From a virus: a stretch of 64,000 nt of DNA. The DNA is taken from positions 1-64,000 of the IMG/VR virus record IMGVR_UViG_3300007735_000926; one strand, 5' to 3'. Both the position numbers and the translations under genes were made by a program. The notes beneath the pieces are model-generated. The model saw nothing but the letters and a program-made list of their open reading frames with translations, was not told where the DNA came from and ran no database searches. Shown here piece by piece: positions 7,757 through 14,095 of this stretch (the first letter of the stretch is position 1; every line of letters starts with the position of its first letter).

Positions 7757-8572
7757 ATGGCAAGATATACAAACGAAGATCAACGTAATTTGGAAGAACT
7801 CTTGGAAGAAGGCTTGTTCGACCGCATGAAGGCTTATGGTGCCAATGCAATCGGATCAGTCAAAGGTGCGGGGCAACAACTTAAAGGCAAAGCGCAACAA
7901 GTTTATGGGAACGCTTTGAACAAAGCTGCTGAATTAGGAGGTCAGGCACTGGGTGTCGATGCGTCTCAAGGTAATTTAGCACAAAAAGGACAAGCAATGC
8001 AACAAGCAGGTCAATCAAATGTTCAAGCTGGATCAACACAAGGCGAGAATTCCAAAATTGACTATCTGAAAAAAAATATCTCAAAAAGAATTGATAATTT
8101 TGTGGCTAATCTGAACAATGATATCCAAAAATTAGGATTAAATATTGGAAAAATTGAATTTGTTTCAGAAATTGAAGATGCTTTAGAAGGTTTGAAACAA
8201 AATTTAGCATCAACCCCATCCCCTTCTCCGCAGCAACAAACTCAAGCAACTCCACCTCCATTACCGCAGCAGCAACAAACTCAAGCAACTCCACCTCCAT
8301 TACCGCAGCAGCAACAAACTCAAGATAATGTAGTGAGTGAACCAGTGAAACCTAAACAAACTAATCCGCGTTTTATGAGTGCTAACGCGAGAAAAAAATA
8401 CGAAAAGGAACAAGCATTAAAACGTAGCGCATCTGGTAAAAAGGGAGCAATGGTAAGAAATTCAAAACAATCCCAAACAGTAACAAATCCGAAGAAATCT
8501 AAAACAAGAGAATATTTTCAAAGACCTCTTGGTCAAGATGAAGAAGATTTAGAAGAATTGTTCTGGAGATAA
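7757..8572 (+). CDS. Putative internal virion protein with Pro/Gln-rich linker
   Basis: This 271-residue protein starts with a peptide containing ELLEEGLFDRMKAYG, shared with the 103-aa protein at 6221. An Ala/Gln/Gly-rich helical region follows (about 35-95), then a helical segment, a Pro/Gln linker built from a 13-residue repeat (about 155-190), a basic stretch, and an acidic end (DEEDLEELFWR). The composition resembles a packaged or scaffold-associated protein. Its stop codon directly abuts the stop of the convergent clamp-loader gene, so there is no intergenic DNA. Function unknown. Confidence 0.6.
   Translation: MARYTNEDQRNLEELLEEGLFDRMKAYGANAIGSVKGAGQQLKGKAQQVYGNALNKAAELGGQALGVDASQGNLAQKGQAMQQAGQSNVQAGSTQGENSKIDYLKKNISKRIDNFVANLNNDIQKLGLNIGKIEFVSEIEDALEGLKQNLASTPSPSPQQQTQATPPPLPQQQQTQATPPPLPQQQQTQDNVVSEPVKPKQTNPRFMSANARKKYEKEQALKRSASGKKGAMVRNSKQSQTVTNPKKSKTREYFQRPLGQDEEDLEELFWR
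8231..8325 (+). repeat. 39-bp in-frame direct repeat (Pro/Gln linker)
   Basis: Two perfect copies of a 39-base unit (8231-8269 and 8270-8308) and a partial third copy from 8309. Each unit encodes 13 residues of the QQTQATPPPLPQQ type. Confidence 0.9.
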
Positions 8573-9487
8573 TTAATACAATTCTTCCAGCTGTAGAAGA
8601 CAAGCGATACAACATATCTCCCTGTCAGTAACAGACATCATTTTAAACAGGCTATCCGCGATAATCAGGATAGCCTGTTTTTTTATAGTATCATCGATCT
8701 CCAAATTGTAGAAGTGATTCAGAAGATCCTTCAATAAGGATTCGTGATCAGAATCAAACAATTCCTCATTCTCAATAAGAAACTTTCTTGTTTCCAAAGT
8801 CTTACCAGATTTGAGATTATTACAAATCATATCCATGATTTCATTCGTGTCTCTTTTCGATTCAATGACGAGGACACCAGACTTGGAGAATTTTTCCAAT
8901 TCGTTGATACATTTTCTAATATCAGGATAATATGATTTGATTAAAGTCACCAAACTTTTCTTCTGATTATCCGGGATCTCAACACTTTCCCGTTTGAGGA
9001 TATCCACACACCGACGAGTGACATCTTTTAAGGATGTATGGAGTGTGAGACTTTGGCACCGAGATTGCAAAGCAGGGATGATACGGTGTTTATAATTGCC
9101 TGTGAGGATGAATCGTGTAGTGGATGAGTAAGACTCCATTACGTTCCTCAGAATGGCCATAGAACTCTTTGAGAGATAATCTGCTTCGTCCAGTATAACG
9201 ATCTTCAAACCACCGTCAAAGCTCATGGTCTGAGCGAATCCAATCACCTTTTCTCTAATGGTGTCAACACCATTTTCATCGGACGCATTAATATACAAAT
9301 AATCACACTTGAGAATATCCTTGGCTATGATTTTTGCCAAAGTGGTTTTGCCAGTTCCACACACTCCAGTGAGGAGTAAATTTGGAACATCTTTACCAAA
9401 ATTCTGGATGATTGCTCTCGTCTTTTCATCAACCATCAAGTCATCCAAATTCTGAGGTCGATACTTTTCACACCATAAATCGTTCAT
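8573..9487 (-). CDS. 44: Clamp-loader ATPase large subunit, gp44-like (RFC small-subunit family)
   Basis: This 304-residue AAA+ ATPase would load the sliding clamp on primed DNA. Seen in the sequence are Walker A GVCGTGKTT (41-49), Walker B ending in DEAD (100-103), a sensor-1 'LTGN' (128-131), and the 'SRC' arginine-finger box (142-144), all characteristic of RFC/gp44. T4 gp44 is 319 residues. It is the last gene of an operon with a sugar nucleotidyltransferase (4-nt overlap) and an RmlD-like gene. The T4 partner gp62 is not adjacent and was not recognised in the window. Part of the 3' coding sequence forms a strong hairpin that is an intrinsic terminator for the opposite strand. Confidence 0.92.
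   Translation of the reverse strand: MNDLWCEKYRPQNLDDLMVDEKTRAIIQNFGKDVPNLLLTGVCGTGKTTLAKIIAKDILKCDYLYINASDENGVDTIREKVIGFAQTMSFDGGLKIVILDEADYLSKSSMAILRNVMESYSSTTRFILTGNYKHRIIPALQSRCQSLTLHTSLKDVTRRCVDILKRESVEIPDNQKKSLVTLIKSYYPDIRKCINELEKFSKSGVLVIESKRDTNEIMDMICNNLKSGKTLETRKFLIENEELFDSDHESLLKDLLNHFYNLEIDDTIKKQAILIIADSLFKMMSVTDREICCIACLLQLEELY
8645..8684 (+). terminator. Intrinsic terminator of the 5245-8572 operon, inside gp44
   Basis: A 13-bp perfect stem (8645-8657 with 8668-8680), a 10-base loop, and a T-run reaching 8684 on the plus strand. It lies 73 bases past the plus-strand stop, wholly within the antisense gp44 coding region. Confidence 0.85.
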
Positions 9488-10224
9488 AGGTCTAAACCTG
9501 TAACATGGTTTGAACGTTTGTCAATAGTTCTGACAAGATTCGCACAGTCCAGCAAGGAATCAAAATTACCCACATCGAACCAAAATCCATCCAACTTCTC
9601 GACATTGACACCTTCTTTATCATTCATCATACGAATGAGATCGACAATCTCAAGCTCTCCTCTGGCAGATGGGACGACCTTTTTAGCCATTTCCACGACC
9701 TCATTGGAAAACACATAAAGACCAATAACAGCATCCTCAGAAATAAATTCCTTTGGTTTCTCAACGATTTTTTCAATGAGTCCGTTTTCATTGGTGACAA
9801 CAACACCATATGCCGATGGATCTTTGACTTTATAAGTATAAATGCTATTCGGTAAAGGATGGATCGGAGAATTACCAATAATGATGTTATCCCCTAGAAT
9901 CAGACAAATTTCATCAGCATCTTTAATAAATTCTTCTCCCACGATAAAAGCATCCACCAAACCACGAGGCTTATCTTGAATTGCATATGATAGGTTCAAA
10001 TCAAATTTATTACCATCACCCAACAAAATCTTAAATTGTTTCTGTTGTTCCTCATCAGCATTGATAATGAGGATATCTTGATAACCCATTTCCTTCAAAG
10101 TCTGAAGGGGATACGCGATCACAGGCTTTTTATAAATTGGTAAAAGCTGTTTTGAGATGGTCTTTGTGACCGGGTAAAGACGGGTTGCTCGCCCACCCGA
10201 AAGCACTATTGCTCTTTTACACAT
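9484..10224 (-). CDS. Sugar nucleotidyltransferase (RmlA/GlmU-type NTP transferase)
   Basis: A 246-residue enzyme from ATG 10224; a slightly longer frame needs a TTG. The N-terminal nucleotide-binding signature 'LSGGRATRLYPVTK' with 'KQLLPIYKKP' (about 8-34) is diagnostic of glucose-1-phosphate thymidylyltransferase-type enzymes. 'ILGDN' (about 109-113) supplies the metal-binding Asp, and 'GFWFDVGNFDSLL' lies near the end. It would make an NDP-sugar from sugar-1-phosphate and NTP. It is shorter than bacterial RmlA (about 290). It overlaps the RmlD-like gene upstream and gp44 downstream. The exact sugar and nucleotide cannot be told. Confidence 0.88.
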   Translation of the reverse strand: MCKRAIVLSGGRATRLYPVTKTISKQLLPIYKKPVIAYPLQTLKEMGYQDILIINADEEQQKQFKILLGDGNKFDLNLSYAIQDKPRGLVDAFIVGEEFIKDADEICLILGDNIIIGNSPIHPLPNSIYTYKVKDPSAYGVVVTNENGLIEKIVEKPKEFISEDAVIGLYVFSNEVVEMAKKVVPSARGELEIVDLIRMMNDKEGVNVEKLDGFWFDVGNFDSLLDCANLVRTIDKRSNHVTGLDL

Positions 10225-11116
10225 AATCAAACAATGATTTTACTTTATCTAATAATATAGATTCACAACATTCAATGAATGCTTGTTTCTCAGTTCTGAT
10301 TGGGTAGATGCCCTGAATTTTTGCAGTGTCCAGCACACAATTAGAACGATTTGCGTATGCTTTCAATTTCGACCTATCCACGAATTTCCAATTCAAATTA
10401 TTCATCTCATATGATTTGAGTAATTCGCAAATCTCCTCAGTCTTCATAGGCTCGGGATTGGTGACATTGTAAATTTCTCTTTTGTTCCAATAATTCTCAT
10501 CCAAATTATTGACAGTGAACTCCACGAAATCACAAAGATCGGGAATATATGTTTTAGAATTCACCAGATTCAGCAAATCATCATATTTTCTGATTTTCTC
10601 GATGTAATTTCGGTATGAACTATCCTGTCCAAATGGCATTCTGATTCTCATCACAATACCTTTCAGATCTTTGGAAAGATTCTCATAAGCATGTTTAGAT
10701 TTGGAGTAGAATGAGCTATAATTCTGGAACAAACCGAAATTGGGGATGTCTTCTTCAGACCATTCCTTATCGTAACCATCATAAAGGCAACCAGTTGAGA
10801 TATGGATATAATACAATCCCATTTCATCACAAAGTCGGTTGATTTCCAGAGGAACAATGGTGTTCAATTTCCAACATTCTTCCTTTTCCAATTCTGCTTG
10901 GTCCACATTGGGTTTGCCAGTGAAACCTGAACAATTGATAATTGTTGTGATCCCATTATTGAAAATAAATTTTCTCAATACGGATGTGTCGTGATAATCC
11001 ATCTCATTTTTTGATCGGATTTCGACTTCAAATAAATGAGATTTTAAATGGGAAAATAGGTAATTCCCAATATATCCTTTTCCTAAAATAAGAATCTTGT
11101 TATGCTTCTGGTTCAT
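10217..11116 (-). CDS. NAD(P)-dependent sugar-nucleotide reductase/epimerase (RmlD-like SDR)
   Basis: A 299-residue extended SDR protein. The Rossmann motif 'LILGKGYIGNYL' (GxGxxG, residues 12-17) is at the N-terminus, with 'HISTGCLYDG' (Ser/Thr 107-108) and catalytic YSKSK (Tyr137, Lys141). Layout and length match dTDP-4-dehydrorhamnose reductase. The start at 11116 puts the dinucleotide fold at the N-terminus and has GAG 7 bases upstream; a start at 11194 would overlap the 74-aa gene by 95 bases. It overlaps the nucleotidyltransferase by 8 nt, so the two probably act in one NDP-sugar pathway. Confidence 0.82.
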   Translation of the reverse strand: MNQKHNKILILGKGYIGNYLFSHLKSHLFEVEIRSKNEMDYHDTSVLRKFIFNNGITTIINCSGFTGKPNVDQAELEKEECWKLNTIVPLEINRLCDEMGLYYIHISTGCLYDGYDKEWSEEDIPNFGLFQNYSSFYSKSKHAYENLSKDLKGIVMRIRMPFGQDSSYRNYIEKIRKYDDLLNLVNSKTYIPDLCDFVEFTVNNLDENYWNKREIYNVTNPEPMKTEEICELLKSYEMNNLNWKFVDRSKLKAYANRSNCVLDTAKIQGIYPIRTEKQAFIECCESILLDKVKSLFDYV

Positions 11117-11324
11117 ATTCATTCTCGATAAATTCTCTAATGTTGACGATGCTACAGATATCATTCTCTTGAATAAAGTCAAGAGCACCCTCACAGAAAT
11201 CTTCTGCCATCATCGAAATTTCAGAATCATCAATAGAATCAAGAAAATCTTGAAAATCGTTAATCGATTTAATAATTTTCTCTTCATGAACTTCCAATTT
11301 TTTAAGTATAGTATTTTTCTTCAT
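11100..11324 (-). CDS. Small acidic protein of unknown function
   Basis: This 74-residue acidic, probably helical protein (for example 'FQDFLDSIDDSEISMMAEDF') matches no family I recognise. It overlaps the start of the RmlD-like gene by 17 bases and follows the gp26-like gene by 3 bases. Start ATG at 11324 preceded by an A/T-rich stretch without Shine-Dalgarno. Confidence 0.5.
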   Translation of the reverse strand: MKKNTILKKLEVHEEKIIKSINDFQDFLDSIDDSEISMMAEDFCEGALDFIQENDICSIVNIREFIENEYEPEA

Positions 11325-11327
11325 ATT

Positions 11328-12059
11328 TTAATTATCAAAAAATGTAACATCAATGTCGAACGATCTATCTTCACCATCGATCACAACCTTTGTTTGCAAC
11401 CTATCAATTTCTTTGATAGTATCGATATATTTGGCAATATCTTGATTGATAGTTAAAGGTAGATTCTCGATAACCGAAATTCTATCTTTGACAGGTAATT
11501 CTGAGAAATTTAAGGATTTTTCACCAAATTTAACACTCTTCACAAATTTGACGATTTCAAATGTGAAGAGGTTGCTCAAATTCTTCCCAACATCTTTATC
11601 TCCATCTTTTTTCAGGATATCGATAGCATAGTTAATAACTTTGTTCTCTTCAATTAAGTTGGGCGTTTCCAACTCCACTTCTACTGCTCCTTTGACGACA
11701 TGTTGGAGGGAGTTATCAATTTTATCCAGAATCTTGACATTTGTGATATCAATTTCACCACCAGAAGTTTTCACAATTGTTCCCAAGCTTTCTGTTCGCA
11801 ATTTTAAAATGACAGGAACCTTATCCACAACCAACCAATCATTTGACCCGGTATTTTCCATGATGACATCATTCAACATCTTCTGAAATTTCAAAACACC
11901 GACAGTTCCTTCAGCGAAGGTTGAAATGATGTTTTTCTGTTGCTTGAACGAGAGGGGAGTACAAGTGATTTTTTCCCCTGTGGAGATACGTTTCACTTCG
12001 AACGTATCTTTCTTAAGATCTTGGAGACTATCCAAGAAATTTTTCACATTATTATCCAT
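11328..12059 (-). CDS. Baseplate hub assembly protein, gp26-like
   Basis: A 243-residue protein from ATG 12059, supported by a TAAATACA box exactly 3 bases upstream; the longer frame would start with TTG at 12092 inside the previous gene's end. The N-terminal half, 'ITCTPLSFKQQKNIISTF...VLKFQKMLNDVI', resembles the T4 gp26-type baseplate family seen in T4-like phages, which helps hub assembly. T4 gp26 is 208 residues. Located downstream of tube genes and a 235-aa gene. The family call is moderate and rests on pattern plus synteny. Confidence 0.5.
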   Translation of the reverse strand: MDNNVKNFLDSLQDLKKDTFEVKRISTGEKITCTPLSFKQQKNIISTFAEGTVGVLKFQKMLNDVIMENTGSNDWLVVDKVPVILKLRTESLGTIVKTSGGEIDITNVKILDKIDNSLQHVVKGAVEVELETPNLIEENKVINYAIDILKKDGDKDVGKNLSNLFTFEIVKFVKSVKFGEKSLNFSELPVKDRISVIENLPLTINQDIAKYIDTIKEIDRLQTKVVIDGEDRSFDIDVTFFDN

Positions 12060-12062
12060 GAG

Positions 12063-12070
12063 TGTATTTA
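12063..12070 (-). promoter_or_regulatory. T4-late-like box before the gp26-like gene
   Basis: TAAATACA, then CTC, then ATG at 12059. It lies inside the alternative longer frame and argues for the shorter protein. Confidence 0.5.
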
Positions 12071-12088
12071 CACTGGTGGAGTCATCTG

Positions 12089-12796
12089 TCAATACAAATT
12101 CGTAGAATTGTCAATATTACTATTATCAGTCTTCATTTTATCGATGTAATATTCAACATCCATAATAGTGGAATCCATTAAGATTGTCCCATCGATTTTC
12201 TTCGACAGATAATAAATGATATCTCTGATATAATCCATTTCATACGAAAAAAACAATCCTTTAATCATTTCATATGGCAAGGATGTTAGAAAATTTATTT
12301 CCATGTTATCCAATGAAGAATTATGTAAAATAATTTTTTTATTGTTCGTTTTTATTAAAAATTGGATCAATCTATTGTAAAATTCTGCTGGTAATTTCTC
12401 CAACATTTCTTCTTTGTCCTTTTCACTCAATTCTGAAAAATCGATGACAAATTTTCCATATTCCATCTTATTTATAAAGTTAGAAACTGACAATATGTTT
12501 TGATCTTTGATAAATTTACTTGGAATGTCGAGTAACACTTTAATGTTTGAGTATTCAAACCATGTGGGTTGATTCACGAAATCGTTCAATTCTTTTATTA
12601 TGTATTCCAACGATATTTTTAAATTCTTATCATTTATTCTAAAATTAATACTGTATGAGACATTTTTCTCCCAATTCTTTAAAATATTAACAAATTTTTC
12701 GTGAATATTATCGCCTTTGAAATTATTAAGATAGCTGATGAAAAAATCTTCATCTCCCTCCAAACATTTTTTGATGTCACCTATTGTGATTTTCAT
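12089..12796 (-). CDS. Tail-module protein of unknown function
   Basis: This 235-residue Lys/Asn/Ile-rich protein has no motif I recognise. It lies between a tube-fold gene (1-nt overlap, TAATG) and the gp26-like gene, a slot where tail assembly factors are common, so a role in baseplate or tail assembly is plausible. The region 'ELSEKDKEEMLEKLPAEF...LIQFL' is helical and reminiscent of the C-terminus of the gp26-like protein ('LNFSELPVKDRISVIENLP...'), suggesting the two proteins may share a small helical module. Confidence 0.6.
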   Translation of the reverse strand: MKITIGDIKKCLEGDEDFFISYLNNFKGDNIHEKFVNILKNWEKNVSYSINFRINDKNLKISLEYIIKELNDFVNQPTWFEYSNIKVLLDIPSKFIKDQNILSVSNFINKMEYGKFVIDFSELSEKDKEEMLEKLPAEFYNRLIQFLIKTNNKKIILHNSSLDNMEINFLTSLPYEMIKGLFFSYEMDYIRDIIYYLSKKIDGTILMDSTIMDVEYYIDKMKTDNSNIDNSTNLY

Positions 12797-13404
12797 TAGA
12801 CAGCAATTTGCTCATAATTTTGGCAACCGAATGTCACAGATTTTATTGGAAATTCGGTATTTTGATAATCCATTGTAAAACCTTCAATATTTGTTGGAAA
12901 AGCTTTTCTGAAAATGTATCCTTTTCGCAATTTTCCGTCATTTGTATATTGTTTAACCGTAATATCAGCTTTAAGGTTGGCACCTGCTTCGATTAAACCC
13001 TTTATTGCTAAAGCTATGATCCAAGGTCTAAAATACTCATGTTCCAAGTCTTTGCGTGTTTCCAAGAAATTTACTGAGAAGCTACGAGATAAGAAATCTT
13101 GTCTACTGTTTAAAACATATCCGGGTAGAAACCCGCCACTATTTTCTCCAATAGAAGATGATCCAAAATTAGCACCTTCAGTTGGGATAGTCACAGACTG
13201 AGCAGGTAAAATATTACCATTTCTTGTCATCGAATTTGGCGTGATATTAGCTCTCCATTTTTCACCAGCCAAATCCAAATATTGATTTATTGACCCATTT
13301 GATACGCCATCGATAGATACCGACCATAATACTGGTATGGAAAGACAGTATTTAGCGTCCCCTGAGAACGCTTGGAGGAAATCTTCAATCTGTGGGTTAG
13401 ACAT
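12796..13404 (-). CDS. Tail-tube-fold protein (gp19 superfamily paralogue)
   Basis: A 202-residue protein whose C-terminus ('RKAFPTNIEGFTMDYQNTEF' then 'SVTFGCQNYEQ') carries the 'afPt.i..i.l.y...e...i.vtf.y..y' ending typical of T4 gp19-type tube proteins. It is one of three such proteins in 4.4 kb. The dedicated tube protein is probably the next gene upstream, so this one may form a tail terminator or connector ring, or a minor tube component. Late-like box TAAGTAAT 3 bases before ATG. Confidence 0.6.
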   Translation of the reverse strand: MSNPQIEDFLQAFSGDAKYCLSIPVLWSVSIDGVSNGSINQYLDLAGEKWRANITPNSMTRNGNILPAQSVTIPTEGANFGSSSIGENSGGFLPGYVLNSRQDFLSRSFSVNFLETRKDLEHEYFRPWIIALAIKGLIEAGANLKADITVKQYTNDGKLRKGYIFRKAFPTNIEGFTMDYQNTEFPIKSVTFGCQNYEQIAV

Positions 13405-13407
13405 GTA

Positions 13408-13415
13408 ATTACTTA
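13408..13415 (-). promoter_or_regulatory. Variant late box (TAAGTAAT)
   Basis: TAAGTAAT, then TAC, then ATG at 13404. It has an A-to-G change in the fourth position, as also seen at 58425. Confidence 0.5.
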
Positions 13416-13425
13416 ACCGCCTAGA

Positions 13426-13998
13426 TTAAGAATTTGCAAAATTTCTATAGAAATGGTAAGCGAATGTCGCTGTAAATGTTTTGATTTCACCAGTACCATC
13501 AGCGATTTCATAAGAAACTTCACCGATATTACGAAGTGATGCACCAATCAATTGAATGGTTCTGCCAACTTGCATTTCACTACCAGTTGTGACGTTTGTT
13601 CCTCTTTGGCAAGGAATTTGAAGAACATCTAAAGTAATAACAGACTCATAACCCGGCATACAGATGTTACCAGTTGTAGTCTCGTTATCAAACAAGATTC
13701 GGCTTGCCTTTTCAAGCTTTTCTCTGATATCTAAATTTTGATCAAGATAGAATTCGATAGACCATCCTTCAGAACCCGGATAACTTGATTTTCCGGGAAC
13801 GTTGAATGTTTGCCCTGAATAATTGACCTGTTTGTTTTCAATATCTCTACCGGGGAAAGTTGCAGTCTTCGCATAAATCAAATCGGTTTCTCCATTTAAA
13901 GAAAGCCCTGCAATATCGATTTGTTTAACACGGAAGAGGAAGTCGCGAGCAAATTGCTTTTGCATCGCCTGATTCATGAAGTTCTCGATGGTCGTCAT
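13426..13998 (-). CDS. 19: Tail tube protein, gp19
   Basis: A 190-residue protein with the gp19 family layout: an N-terminal 'FLFRVKQIDIAGL', 'YAKTATFPGRDIENKQVNYS' with 'NVPG', 'WSIEFYLDQNLDIREKLE' and a C-terminal 'TFTATFAYHFYRN'. T4 gp19 is 163 residues. It polymerises into the inner tube through which DNA passes. It lies directly downstream of the sheath gene, as in T4 (18-19), separated by a terminator and its own late promoter, allowing high independent expression. Confidence 0.85.
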   Translation of the reverse strand: MTTIENFMNQAMQKQFARDFLFRVKQIDIAGLSLNGETDLIYAKTATFPGRDIENKQVNYSGQTFNVPGKSSYPGSEGWSIEFYLDQNLDIREKLEKASRILFDNETTTGNICMPGYESVITLDVLQIPCQRGTNVTTGSEMQVGRTIQLIGASLRNIGEVSYEIADGTGEIKTFTATFAYHFYRNFANS

Positions 13999-14001
13999 AT
14001 T

Positions 14002-14009
14002 ATTATTTA
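14002..14009 (-). promoter_or_regulatory. T4-late-like promoter of the tail tube gene
   Basis: TAAATAAT, then AAT, then ATG at 13998, directly downstream of the sheath terminator. No upstream stop codon overlaps the box. Confidence 0.75.
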
Positions 14010-14037
14010 GTCCTTCGATATAACTTTTTTCAAATAT

Positions 14038-14073
14038 AAAAAAAATCCTGACCAGTTAAAACCGATCAGGATT
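14038..14073 (-). terminator. Intrinsic terminator of the sheath gene
   Basis: On the minus strand an 8-bp stem AATCCTGA/TCAGGATT (14066-14073 with 14044-14051), loop of 14, then an uninterrupted T-run to 14038. It sits 23 bases after the sheath stop. Confidence 0.85.
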
Positions 14074-14095
14074 TAGATATTAATGTGTAATTATA

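Noticed and set aside
7166-7850. Two overlapping minus-strand frames (128 and 146 codons)
   Set aside because: They are antisense to the Lys/Asp-rich small genes and read as Phe/Ile-rich sequence typical of shadows.
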